Below, piece after piece: positions 19,410-28,508 of a stretch of 28,705 nucleotides of DNA. The DNA comes from an uncultured Solimonas sp. (GTDB lineage Bacteria > Pseudomonadota > Gammaproteobacteria > Nevskiales > Nevskiaceae): the NCBI GenBank assembly GCA_946478985.1, contig CAMLDZ010000036.1:1-28705 (forward strand), given 5' to 3'. Below the pieces are notes generated by a model. The model was not told the origin of the DNA. It did not search any database and saw only the letters and a list, made by a program, of their open reading frames with translations. Made by a program: the position numbers and the translations under genes. Each line of letters opens with the position of its first letter. The first letter of the stretch is position 1.

Positions 19410-21254
19410 ATGCAGCTGCATGCGGTAGTAGCCACAGTGACTGAGGACATCCGCCGGCGCAGCGCGCCGACCCGCGCCGCCTATCTGCGGCAGGTGGAGG
19501 CCGCGCGCCAGGCCGGCACCGCGCGGCAGCGCGTGTCCTGTACCAATCTTGCGCATGCCTTCGCCGCGTCCACCCCGGACGACAAGCAAGCGCTGCGCGC
19601 CGGCCGCTGGCCGAATCTGGCGATCGTTTCTGCCTACAACGACATGCTGTCGGCGCACCAGCCGCTGGAGCGTTATCCGGCGCTGCTCAAGGACGGCGCG
19701 CGGCAAGCCGGCGCGGTGGCGCAGTTTGCCGGTGGCGTGCCGGCGATGTGCGATGGCGTCACGCAGGGCCAGGCCGGCATGGAGCTGTCGCTGTTCTCGC
19801 GCGACGTGATCGCGATGTCGACTGCCATCGCGCTGTCGCATCTGGTGTTCGACGGCACATTGTGTCTCGGCGTCTGCGACAAGATCGTGCCGGGCCTGCT
19901 GATCGGCGCCCTGCAGTTCGCACATTTGCCGACGATTTTCGTGCCGGCGGGGCCGATGACCACCGGTGTGTCGAACGCCGACAAAGCCAAGGTCCGCCAG
20001 CTGCACGCAGAGGGCAAGCTGGATCGCGAAGCGCTGCTGGAATCGGAGATGAAGTCCTATCACGGTGCCGGAACCTGCACGTTCTACGGCACCGCCAACA
20101 GCAACCAGATGCTGATGGAGGTGATGGGCCTGCATCTGCCGGGCAGCGCCTTCGTGACGCCCAATACGCCCCTGCGCGACGCGCTGACGCGGGCGGCGGC
20201 GATGCGCCTGGCGAAGATCACCGCACTGGGCGACGACTATCACCCGCTGGCGCAGATCGTCGACGAACGCGCCATCGTCAACGCCATCGTCGGCCTGCTC
20301 GCCACCGGCGGCTCGACCAATCACACCATTCATATGATTGCGATCGCGCGCGCCGCCGGCATCGTCATCGACTGGGGTGATTTCGACACGCTGTCGGCCG
20401 TGGTGCCCCTGCTGGCGCGCATCTATCCCAATGGCAGCGCCGACGTGAACCACTTCCACGCCGCCGGCGGCATGGGCCTGCTGATCCGCGAGCTGCTCGA
20501 CGCCGGACTGCTGCACGAGGACGTGCAGACGGTGATGGGGCAGGGGCTGCGGCACTACACGCAGGAGCCGTATCTGCACGATGGCGCGCTGGCCTGGCGG
20601 GCGGCACCCGCCGCGAGCCTGGATCCGCAGGTTCTGCGCAGCGCCGCCGCGCCGTTTTCCGCCGACGGCGGCCTCAAGCTGCTGCAAGGCAATCTCGGCC
20701 GTGCGGTGATCAAGGTCTCGGCGGTGAAGCCGGAACACCGCGTGGTCGAAGCGCCGGCGCGGGTGTTCGACGATCAGGACCAGATGCTCGAAGCCTTCAA
20801 GCGCGGCGAGCTGCACCGCGATTTCATCGCCGTGGTCCGCTTCCAGGGGCCGCGCGCCAACGGCATGCCGGAGCTGCACAAGCTGACGCCGGCGCTGTCC
20901 AGCCTGCAGGATGCCGGCTTCAAGGTGGCGCTGGTCACCGATGGGCGCATGTCCGGTGCGTCCGGCAAGGTGCCGGCGGCGATTCACGTGACACCGGAAT
21001 GCCTCGACGGCGGACCGCTCGGCAGGGTCCGCGACGGTGACCTGCTGCGCCTGGACGCCACGACCGGCGAGCTGGGGGCCAGCGTCGATGCGGCGCAATG
21101 GCGGCAGCGCGAGATTCCGCGCCCGGATCTCGCCGCCAACCAGCTCGGCGTCGGCCGCGAACTGTTCAGCGCCGCGCGCGCCAATGCCGGCGGTGCGGAG
21201 TACGGCGCGATGATGTTCGGCATGGCGCCGCCGCTGCCGACGGAGACGGTCTGA
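19410..21254 (+). CDS. edd: Phosphogluconate dehydratase (Entner-Doudoroff)
   Basis: Edd is an iron-sulfur dehydratase that converts 6-phosphogluconate to 2-keto-3-deoxy-6-phosphogluconate. The 614-residue protein matches the family length. Family segments include [35 protein letters not shown] and [16 protein letters not shown] (cluster-region cysteines C114 and C156), [16 protein letters not shown], and the C-terminal signature [19 protein letters not shown]. The ATG at 19410 has a strong AGGAGG four bases upstream; the frame is open further back to 19224, but that would lengthen it by 62 unrelated residues. The TGA stop overlaps the eda ATG by one base. Confidence 0.96.
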   Translation: MQLHAVVATVTEDIRRRSAPTRAAYLRQVEAARQAGTARQRVSCTNLAHAFAASTPDDKQALRAGRWPNLAIVSAYNDMLSAHQPLERYPALLKDGARQAGAVAQFAGGVPAMCDGVTQGQAGMELSLFSRDVIAMSTAIALSHLVFDGTLCLGVCDKIVPGLLIGALQFAHLPTIFVPAGPMTTGVSNADKAKVRQLHAEGKLDREALLESEMKSYHGAGTCTFYGTANSNQMLMEVMGLHLPGSAFVTPNTPLRDALTRAAAMRLAKITALGDDYHPLAQIVDERAIVNAIVGLLATGGSTNHTIHMIAIARAAGIVIDWGDFDTLSAVVPLLARIYPNGSADVNHFHAAGGMGLLIRELLDAGLLHEDVQTVMGQGLRHYTQEPYLHDGALAWRAAPAASLDPQVLRSAAAPFSADGGLKLLQGNLGRAVIKVSAVKPEHRVVEAPARVFDDQDQMLEAFKRGELHRDFIAVVRFQGPRANGMPELHKLTPALSSLQDAGFKVALVTDGRMSGASGKVPAAIHVTPECLDGGPLGRVRDGDLLRLDATTGELGASVDAAQWRQREIPRPDLAANQLGVGRELFSAARANAGGAEYGAMMFGMAPPLPTETV

Positions 21255-21886
21255 TGATAACGATCGACGAGGTGATGACCCGCTCGCCGGTGATGCCGGT
21301 GCTGGTGGTGCATCAGCTGGAACACGCCGTGCCGCTGGCGCGTGCACTGGTCGACGGTGGCATCCAGGTCCTGGAAATGACCCTGCGCACGCCGGTGGCA
21401 TTGGCGGCGATTCGCGCCATTGCCGATCAGGTCCCGCAGGCCATCATCGGCGCCGGCACGATCACCAACGCCGCCGAGCTTTCGCAGGCGCGCGCCGCCG
21501 GTGCGCAATTCGGCGTCAGCCCCGGGGCCACGCCGGCGCTGCTGCAGGCGGCGCGCGACAGCGGCTGGCCGTTCCTGCCCGGCACGATGACGCCTTCGGA
21601 GGTGATGGCCGCGATGGCTGCCGGCTTCACCGCCATGAAGTTCTTTCCGGCGGTGCCGGCCGGCGGGGTGGCGATGCTCAGCGCCTTGCACGGTCCGTTC
21701 CCGCAGCTGCGCTTCTGTCCGACCGGCGGCATCAGTCCGGCCACGGCGCCGGAGTTCCTGAGGCTGCCCAATGTCAGCTGCATCGGCGGCTCCTGGCTGG
21801 CACCGCGCGACAAGGTTCAGGCCGGCGACTGGGCGGCGATCACCACGCTGGCGCAGCACGCGGCAAACCTCAAACCCAAGGCCTAG
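21254..21886 (+). CDS. eda: 2-keto-3-deoxy-6-phosphogluconate aldolase
   Basis: Eda cleaves KDPG to pyruvate and glyceraldehyde 3-phosphate, the second step of the Entner-Doudoroff pathway. The 210-residue class I aldolase shows PVLVV, LEMTLRTP (E41 and R45), GAGTITN, and the Schiff-base lysine K129 in AMKFFPA, followed by FCPTGGIS. These positions are each four less than in the E. coli enzyme. It is translationally coupled to edd by a one-base overlap and ends at a strong hairpin. Confidence 0.96.
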   Translation: MITIDEVMTRSPVMPVLVVHQLEHAVPLARALVDGGIQVLEMTLRTPVALAAIRAIADQVPQAIIGAGTITNAAELSQARAAGAQFGVSPGATPALLQAARDSGWPFLPGTMTPSEVMAAMAAGFTAMKFFPAVPAGGVAMLSALHGPFPQLRFCPTGGISPATAPEFLRLPNVSCIGGSWLAPRDKVQAGDWAAITTLAQHAANLKPKA

Positions 21887-21893
21887 AACGACA

Positions 21894-21925
21894 ACGGGGC
21901 GGCACGCCGATGCGTGCCGCCCCGT
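21894..21925. terminator. Strong hairpin between convergent eda and lipoprotein genes
   Basis: A perfect 14-bp stem (21894-21907 with 21912-21925) surrounds a 4-nt loop. There is no T-run on the plus strand, and only a weak TTGTCGTT on the minus strand. Placed 7 bases after eda and 20 bases from the convergent lipoprotein stop, it probably terminates or stabilises both transcripts. Confidence 0.65.
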
Positions 21926-21945
21926 CCGGACCAGCCGGCAGGCGC

Positions 21946-22206
21946 TTACTGTGCCGCGTCCTGCGCCTTGTCCTTGGCTTCTTCGGCGCCTTCCTGGACA
22001 GCTTCGCCAGCGTCCTGAGCCGCGTCCTTCACGTCCTCGGCAGCGTCCTTGACGGGCTCGTTCTCACGCATATCCAGGCCATCCTTGACGGCTTCGCTGG
22101 TCTTGTCGACCGGACCCTGCTCGTCCTTCTTCTTGCAGGCGGAAACCGAAACACCCAGGCCGATCAGGGCGGCGAGGGCGACGACTTTGAGCGATGAGGC
22201 GTTCAT
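21946..22206 (-). CDS. Small lipoprotein with LEA-like helical repeats
   Basis: An 86-residue predicted lipoprotein with no assigned function. The signal peptide (1-23) ends in lipobox VSAC, with C24 lipidated and KKKDEQ after it. The mature part is highly charged and repetitive: VKDGLD, VKDAAED, VKDAAQD, then AGEAVQEGAEEAKDKAQDAA. This pattern of Lys/Asp/Glu/Ala amphipathic helix resembles the late-embryogenesis-abundant type; similar low-complexity helices are seen in small bacterial stress lipoproteins. GGAGAG lies three bases before the ATG. A role in envelope stress or desiccation is speculation. Confidence 0.75.
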   Translation of the reverse strand: MNASSLKVVALAALIGLGVSVSACKKKDEQGPVDKTSEAVKDGLDMRENEPVKDAAEDVKDAAQDAGEAVQEGAEEAKDKAQDAAQ

Positions 22207-22336
22207 GAACTCTCCATGTTAAATGACGGTGGCCGGCAGCCTAGCGGGGCGAAGCTGAACGCTACAGGACTGCAGCGCGCAGATCATGAACCGCGCAGGC
22301 CCGGCCTGCAAAGTGCCCGGCGGGTCAGGGCCGGCC

Positions 22337-23125
22337 TTACGCCGCCTTGCGCGCCTTCTGGATCAGGTCGTAGGCGGCGGTGATCGCCCGCGTCTGCTGT
22401 TCGGCCATTTCGCGCATGCTCTCCGGCAAGCCTTTGCCGGCGAGCTTGTCGGGATGGTGCTCGCTGATCTGGCGCCGATAGGCGCGCTTGAGCTCGGCGT
22501 CACTGGCGCTCGGTGCAACGCCCAGCACACGGTAAGCGTCTTCCAGCGCATCCGGGCGCGGCGTGCGCGACTGCGAGCCGCCGCCGGGCTGGGCGCCGCG
22601 CAGCATCGCCTCCAGCGCCATCACCTCCGCCTCGCTCAGGCCCAGGCCGCGCGCCACGCGCAGCAGCATCGCATGCTCGGCCGGATGCACCTGGCCATCG
22701 CTGGCCAGTGTGGTCAGCAGCACCTGCAGGAACATCTGATGCAGCAGGCGCTGGCCGCGCGAGGCGGCGGCAAAGCTGGCGACTTCGGCATCGACGTCGA
22801 AGTCCGCCTGCTTGCCGCGGTTGAATGCCGCCTTGGCCGATTCGCGCGCAGCGGGGCTCAGGCGCATGCGCTCGAACATCGCCTCGACGGCGGCGATCTC
22901 GTCGGCGCTGACCCGGCCATCGGCCTTGGACATGGCGCCGGCGACGGCGAACACCGCGTCGAAGAACCGCGATTGCACCTGGGCGAGCTTGCCGGTGGCG
23001 GCCTTGATCAGCAGTTGCGGCAGGATGCGGCTGATGCCGTAGCCGACCAGGCCGCCGATCAGCAGGCCCTTGAAGCCGCCGGCGAGCAGGCCGACGAGGC
23101 CGGCGATGAAAACCAGAACGTTCAT
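22337..23125 (-). CDS. djlA: DnaJ-like membrane co-chaperone DjlA
   Basis: A 262-residue type III DnaJ protein anchored in the inner membrane that stimulates DnaK. An N-terminal hydrophobic, glycine-rich segment (about 1-40, FIAGLVGLLAGGFKGLLIGG) forms the membrane anchor. A TerB-like helical domain (about 50-170) follows, with MSKADGRVSADE and TLASDGQVHPAE, the two acidic loops of that fold. A short Gln/Gly linker leads to a C-terminal J domain (about 195-262) with the HPD motif in EHHPDKL (H224-D226). This domain order defines DjlA. No strong ribosome site precedes the start. Confidence 0.93.
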   Translation of the reverse strand: MNVLVFIAGLVGLLAGGFKGLLIGGLVGYGISRILPQLLIKAATGKLAQVQSRFFDAVFAVAGAMSKADGRVSADEIAAVEAMFERMRLSPAARESAKAAFNRGKQADFDVDAEVASFAAASRGQRLLHQMFLQVLLTTLASDGQVHPAEHAMLLRVARGLGLSEAEVMALEAMLRGAQPGGGSQSRTPRPDALEDAYRVLGVAPSASDAELKRAYRRQISEHHPDKLAGKGLPESMREMAEQQTRAITAAYDLIQKARKAA

Positions 23126-23223
23126 AAGTTAAGGACAGCACGCCGGTGCGGCGCCTGCAGCATGAAGAGAGAGGAAAAGGCCGTGCATGATACAAACTGC
23201 ATCGCCGATGCGGAGGCAGGGCT

Positions 23224-23250
23224 TCAAGTTCGGCGCCGGCATGCCGATAC
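23224..23250 (+). promoter_or_regulatory. Near-consensus sigma-28 (FliA) promoter upstream of fliS
   Basis: TCAAGTTC (23224-23231), an 11-base spacer, and GCCGATAC (23243-23250). The E. coli FliA consensus is TAAAGTTT, 11 bases, GCCGATAA, so the match is 6 of 8 and 7 of 8 with exact spacing. It lies 48 bases before the fliS start, which belongs to the expected late flagellar class. Confidence 0.75.
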
Positions 23251-23298
23251 CCGAAGCACGAGGGCGACCGCCCGTTTTCGATCTGCCGGAGCAAGACC

Positions 23299-23682
23299 GT
23301 GTCGTATGCCGCCGTTCGTCAGTACCAGGACACCTCGGCCAGCGCGATCACTGGCGAGGTCTCGCCGCACCGCCAGATCAGCATGCTGTATGCCGGCGCG
23401 CTGGCACGTCTGGCCGCCGCGCGCGGCGCCATGGGCCGTGGCGACACGCCGGCCAAGCTGCAGGCAATGTCCGGCGCGCTGGCGATCATCGAGCATCTGC
23501 AGATTTGTCTGGACAAGAGTTCCGGCGGCAAGCTCGCCCAGAACCTGGAGTCCCTCTATGAGTACATGCGCCGCCGCCTGCTGCAGGCCAACCTCAACAA
23601 CGACGAGGCAGCGGTGGACGAGGTGATCCGTCTGCTGCGTCCGCTGCAGGACGCCTGGGACGCGATCGCGTCAAAGCTCTGA
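23299..23682 (+). CDS. fliS: Flagellar export chaperone FliS
   Basis: FliS binds the C-terminus of flagellin in the cytosol and prevents premature assembly before export. The 127-residue all-helical protein begins MSYAAVRQYQDTSASAI from a GTG, close to the family N-terminus, followed by SPHRQISMLYAGALARLAAARGAM, IIEHLQICLD, and LYEYMRRRLLQANLNND, which are characteristic FliS helices. Neither fliC nor fliD is directly upstream, where they usually sit; instead djlA is divergent and a sigma-28-like promoter is present. The next gene follows after 12 bases. Confidence 0.92.
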   Translation: MSYAAVRQYQDTSASAITGEVSPHRQISMLYAGALARLAAARGAMGRGDTPAKLQAMSGALAIIEHLQICLDKSSGGKLAQNLESLYEYMRRRLLQANLNNDEAAVDEVIRLLRPLQDAWDAIASKL

Positions 23683-23694
23683 CACTACGGACGC

Positions 23695-24252
23695 ATGGAC
23701 GACCATCCACTCGGACAATGGCTGTCGTACCGGGAAACGATGCCGCTGAGCTGGCAGCCCGGCGGCATTGACAGCCTGCCGGCGCTGCAGGCCGAGCACA
23801 ACCAGCGCGTGCTGGCGGCGGTGGCGACGCTGGAGGAGCGCTGGCGCACGGATGGCGATACCGCTCAGGCTCAGGAACTCGACCGTCTGCATCACAAGTT
23901 CGACGTGATGATCGAGTTGCTCGGCGCCCTGCTGCGGTCGATACAGCCGCAGGCCACGCCGCACTCGCTGCAGCTTTGCATCGCTGGCCTGAGCTGGACG
24001 CCGCAGGCGCCGTTGCCGGCAATCGGCAGCAGCCTCACCGTGAGTCTGCAACTGCACCCTTGCGCACCGAATCTCTGGCGCTGGGCCGGCGAAGTGATCG
24101 CACATCGTGGCGGTGAAATCTTCGTCCGCTTCGCGCCCATGCCGGACGCTTTGAGCGCCGCGCTGGAGCGCCACGTGTTCATGCGGCACCGTCGGTCTGT
24201 TGCCGATGCACGTTCACCTGCCAGTCGCGGACAGAGGGAAACGCCTCCCTAG
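23695..24252 (+). CDS. Atypical (tetrameric-type) PilZ domain protein
   Basis: A 185-residue cytosolic protein resembling the atypical PilZ family found beside flagellar genes in xanthomonads. A helical N-terminal half (about 25-85, ERWRTDGDTAQAQELDRLHHKFD) leads to a beta-rich domain (about 90-155, SLQLCIAGLSW, GSSLTVSLQL, EIFVRFAPM) and a closing helix ALERHVFMRHRRSVA, a hallmark of the group. The canonical c-di-GMP motifs RxxxR and D/NxSxxG are not recognisable, so it may not bind the nucleotide directly. It is 12 bases after fliS and likely co-transcribed. The assignment comes from pattern and context, so moderate confidence. Confidence 0.7.
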   Translation: MDDHPLGQWLSYRETMPLSWQPGGIDSLPALQAEHNQRVLAAVATLEERWRTDGDTAQAQELDRLHHKFDVMIELLGALLRSIQPQATPHSLQLCIAGLSWTPQAPLPAIGSSLTVSLQLHPCAPNLWRWAGEVIAHRGGEIFVRFAPMPDALSAALERHVFMRHRRSVADARSPASRGQRETPP

Positions 24253-24257
24253 AATCG

Positions 24258-24278
24258 GTTCCCAGGTCACTGGGGAAC
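24258..24278 (+). promoter_or_regulatory. Hairpin overlapping the ribosome site of the NarL-type regulator
   Basis: GTTCCC (24258-24263) pairs with GGGAAC (24273-24278), with further AG/CT pairing inside. The GGGGA Shine-Dalgarno (24272-24276) lies in the right arm, 5 bases before the ATG at 24282, so the folded RNA would hide it. Confidence 0.45.
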
Positions 24279-24281
24279 GAT

Positions 24282-24917
24282 ATGCGAGTGGTCATCGCGG
24301 AGCCGGAAACGCTGGTACGCGCAGGATTGCGCAAGCTTTTTGAAGCAGGCACGACAGCGTCCATCGTCGGCGAGGCGGGTGATGGCGAGCAGTTGCTCGA
24401 AGTCACCGGCCGCCTGCGCCCGGACGTCGTGGTCAGCGATCTGCATCTGCCGAAAATCTCCGGCCTCGAAGCCTTGGTGCAGATCCGCCGGCACTATCCG
24501 GAAGTCGCGGTCGTCGTGCTCGCCTCGGGCAGCGATGGCCCGCTCGCGCGCAGTGCGCTCAAGAGCGGCGCGGCCGGCGTCATCGCCACCGATGCCGAGC
24601 CGCAGGAACTGGCGCTGGCACTGCGCGCCGTCGAGCGCCACCAGATCTACCTGAGCCCTTCCGTCTCGCACAAGATCATCGACCGCCCGGGCGACGAGCG
24701 CTCGCAGGACAAGGCGCAGCTGACACCGCGCCAGCGTCAGGTGCTGCACCTGATCGCGCGCGGCAAGTCGACCAAGGAGATCGCGGTACTGATGGGTGTC
24801 AGCGTCAAGACCGTCGAGACCCACCGCGCGCGGCTGATGCAATCGCTCGGCCTCTACGGCATCAACGCCCTGATGCGCCACGCCATCCGCGTCGACCTCG
24901 ACAAGGCCCCGGTGTAG
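24282..24917 (+). CDS. NarL/LuxR-family response regulator with atypical receiver
   Basis: A 211-residue regulator with a receiver domain (about 1-118) and a LuxR-type DNA-binding domain (about 145-205; LTPRQRQVLHLIARGKSTKEIA and GVSVKTVETHRARLM). The phospho-acceptor D53 is present in VVVSDLHLPK. However, the acidic pair of the first strand is reduced to AEPE (E7), the switch Ser/Thr is A81, and the conserved Lys after the fifth strand is T103 (VIATDA). Phosphorylation-dependent switching may therefore be impaired. A hairpin in the leader (24258-24278) overlaps its ribosome site. It sits between the flagellar chaperone block and the sigma-54 gene, so a role in flagellar or surface behaviour is likely. 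Confidence 0.85.
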   Translation: MRVVIAEPETLVRAGLRKLFEAGTTASIVGEAGDGEQLLEVTGRLRPDVVVSDLHLPKISGLEALVQIRRHYPEVAVVVLASGSDGPLARSALKSGAAGVIATDAEPQELALALRAVERHQIYLSPSVSHKIIDRPGDERSQDKAQLTPRQRQVLHLIARGKSTKEIAVLMGVSVKTVETHRARLMQSLGLYGINALMRHAIRVDLDKAPV

Positions 24918-25008
24918 GGCGCGCGACGGAATTTCGTCGCTGTCGGGACAGACCTGACAGGAAGTCGGGAACAAATTGATTGGTATTAAGACGCGCGGTC
25001 GCCACAGT

Positions 25009-25028
25009 GTGTAGGAAATTTCTCACAC
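25009..25028. promoter_or_regulatory. Palindromic candidate operator in the rpoN2 leader
   Basis: A 20-bp dyad, GTGTAGGAAATTTCTCACAC, has GTGT/ACAC ends and a perfect GAAATTTC core, with two mismatched bases on each side. It is 22 bases before the rpoN2 ATG. Shorter dyads lie upstream (24923-24940; 24940-24951). No sigma-54 -24/-12 element was found. Confidence 0.4.
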
Positions 25029-25050
25029 GGACCGCCAGCAGGGGAGAAAG

Positions 25051-26535
25051 ATGAGCAAACTGCAAGCTACCGCCAGACTCCAGCAGCAGATCGCGATGAC
25101 GCCTCAGCTGCTGCAGTCGATCCGCCTGCTGCAGCTGTCGACGCTGGAACTGGAACAGGAGCTGCGTACCGCGCTCGAGCAGAACGTGATGCTGGAAGCC
25201 GCCGAGTCCGACGAGGACGCGGCCGAGCTGGAGCAGGACGACAGCGACCGCGACGCGACCGAGCTGCCGGACGATGATGAAGTCAGCGGCTGCGACGCCG
25301 CAGCCAGCAGCAAGGTCGAGGCGGATTTCGACTGGTCCAGCCGCGAGTCCTGGTCCGGTGGCGAACCGCATGGCGACGAGGACGGCGAATCCTGGCAGTC
25401 GCGCTTGCCGATGCCGGTCGAGACCGATGCGCGGGTCGCCGCGCTCAAGCAGCTGGAACTGATCGTCCGCAGCCAGCGCGAGGCGCTGATCGCCGCGGCC
25501 ATCGTCGATGCCGTCGACGACAACGGCTACCTGGAGCAGCCGCTCGACGGCATCGCCATGCAGAGCCGCATCGAGCCGCCGCCGACGCATGCCGAGATGG
25601 AGCGGGTGCTGGAGCTGGTGCAGTCAGTGGAGCCGACCGGCTTCGCCGCCCGTGATCTGCGCGAGTGCCTGCAGCTGCAACTCGATGTGCTGCCGCGCGG
25701 CACGCCGGGTCGCCTGCTGGCGAGCCGTCTGGTCGCCGAACAGCTGGATGCCGTCGCCGCGCGCGACTACCTGAAGTTGGCCACCGCGCTGGAGGTGGAC
25801 GCCGTCGACCTCGATCTGGCGCTGGAGCTGCTGTTGTCGCTGAACCCGAAGCCGGCGGCAGTGATCGCCGCCGCGGCCGATGCGGCGCTGCCGGACGTGA
25901 TCGTCAGCGGTGCGCGCGGCATGTGGAAGGTCGAACTCAACACCGAGCGCCTGCCGCGGGTGCGCGTCAACGGCCGCTACGAGCGCATGCTCGGCGGCAC
26001 CGCGCATGCGGCCCTGCGCGACCAGCTGCAGGAGGCGCGCTGGCTGGTGCGGGGTCTGGAGATGCGCCACGACACGCTGCTGCGCGCCACGCGGGCGATC
26101 TTCGAGCGCCAGCAGGCGTTCCTGGAGCGCGGCGAGGAGGGCATGGTGTCGTTGACGCTGCGCGAGATCGCCGACAGCATCGGCATGCACGAATCGACCA
26201 TCTGCCGCATCACCCACAACAAGTGGGTGCAGACGCCGTGGGGCGTTTACGAGCTGAAAGCCTTCTTCCCGTCGCAGATCAGCGGCGCTGGCACCGGCGC
26301 CGATACCTCCGGCACCGCGGTCAAGGCGATGATCCGCCGCATCATCGACGGCGAGAAGGCACAGGCACCGCTGTGCGATGGCGACATCGCTGCCTTGCTG
26401 GCGCGCAAGGGCGTGCAGGTGGCACGCCGCACGGTCGCGAAATATCGCGAGGCGATGCGGATTCCGGCGGTCAAGGACAGGACCGCCGCTCACCGTCCGC
26501 AGCGGGGCCTGGCCCTGCACAAGCGTGCGGGCTGA
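25051..26535 (+). CDS. rpoN: RNA polymerase sigma-54 factor, RpoN2-type
   Basis: A 494-residue sigma-54. Region I (1-50) is Gln/Leu-rich (LQQQIAMTPQLLQSIRLLQL). An acidic region II (about 50-115, with DEDAAELEQDDSDRDA) follows. Core-binding segments begin at about 130 and include VEPTGFAARDLRECL. The DNA-binding helices include TLREIADSIGMHESTICRIT, and the RpoN box ARRTVAKYRE lies at 458-467. It is flanked by flagellar regulators rather than the lptB/hpf genes that normally accompany the housekeeping rpoN. It is therefore likely to be the second, flagellar-type paralogue (rpoN2), as in Xanthomonas. The ATG has GGGGAGAAAG upstream. A receiver gene and fleQ follow within 18 bases and by overlap. 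Confidence 0.95.
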   Translation: MSKLQATARLQQQIAMTPQLLQSIRLLQLSTLELEQELRTALEQNVMLEAAESDEDAAELEQDDSDRDATELPDDDEVSGCDAAASSKVEADFDWSSRESWSGGEPHGDEDGESWQSRLPMPVETDARVAALKQLELIVRSQREALIAAAIVDAVDDNGYLEQPLDGIAMQSRIEPPPTHAEMERVLELVQSVEPTGFAARDLRECLQLQLDVLPRGTPGRLLASRLVAEQLDAVAARDYLKLATALEVDAVDLDLALELLLSLNPKPAAVIAAAADAALPDVIVSGARGMWKVELNTERLPRVRVNGRYERMLGGTAHAALRDQLQEARWLVRGLEMRHDTLLRATRAIFERQQAFLERGEEGMVSLTLREIADSIGMHESTICRITHNKWVQTPWGVYELKAFFPSQISGAGTGADTSGTAVKAMIRRIIDGEKAQAPLCDGDIAALLARKGVQVARRTVAKYREAMRIPAVKDRTAAHRPQRGLALHKRAG

Positions 26536-26553
26536 TATGACGAGGGAGCGGTC

Positions 26554-26932
26554 ATGGCGGGCACGTTTCGCACCTTGCTGGTCGACGACAATCGGCCGTT
26601 CCTCACGCTCGCGCGGCATCTGCTGGGCCTGTGCCGGGAGATCGAGTTCGTCGGCGAGGGCTACGACGGCCACGACGCGGTGCGGCTCGCCATGAGCCTC
26701 AAGCCCGATCTGATCGTCATGGATCTGGCGATGCCCGGCATGGGCGGCCTGCAGGCCACGCGGCTGATCAAGGCGCAGGACGCCGCACCGCGCATCATCA
26801 TTGCCTCGCACTACGACGACGCGGCGCACCGCGAGTTCGTCGCGCAGGTCGGGGCGGAAGGTTTCGTCAACAAGCGGCGCTACGAGATCGAGGTCTCGGC
26901 GCTGGTGCGCGCCTGGGCGCAGGGGGAAGCTC

Positions 26933-26940
<8 letters not shown>
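26554..26940 (+). CDS. Single-domain response regulator, VemR-like
   Basis: A 128-residue stand-alone receiver with all switch residues: D11 and D12 (LLVDDNR), phospho-acceptor D57 ([11 protein letters not shown]), switch S85 (IIASHYD) and K107 (EGFVNKRR). It has no output domain, so it must act through a partner. In Xanthomonas the equivalent position between rpoN2 and fleQ is occupied by VemR, which works with FleQ and sigma-54 in motility and exopolysaccharide control; homology is inferred from context and size. GAGGGAG precedes the ATG, 18 bases after rpoN. The stop overlaps the fleQ start by eight bases. Confidence 0.88.
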
Positions 26941-28450
<1,510 letters not shown>

Positions 28451-28508
28451 GCTTGCTGGTTGGGGGGTTGTCAGCGGCTGTGGTTGGTTGTTTTGCGTTG
28501 CTTTATTT
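28451..28508 (+). other. G/T-rich spacer after fleQ
   Basis: The 58 bases after the fleQ stop contain only two A and seven C, so about 84 percent G plus T on the plus strand. Blocks such as GGTTGGGGGG and GGTTGG could form a small two-tetrad G-quadruplex. No open reading frame or promoter is apparent. Confidence 0.5.

Noticed and set aside
24918..25050. Sigma-54 (-24/-12) promoter for rpoN2
   Set aside because: TGGTATTAAG is the closest string but lacks the GG and GC pair at the required spacing; no convincing element was found.
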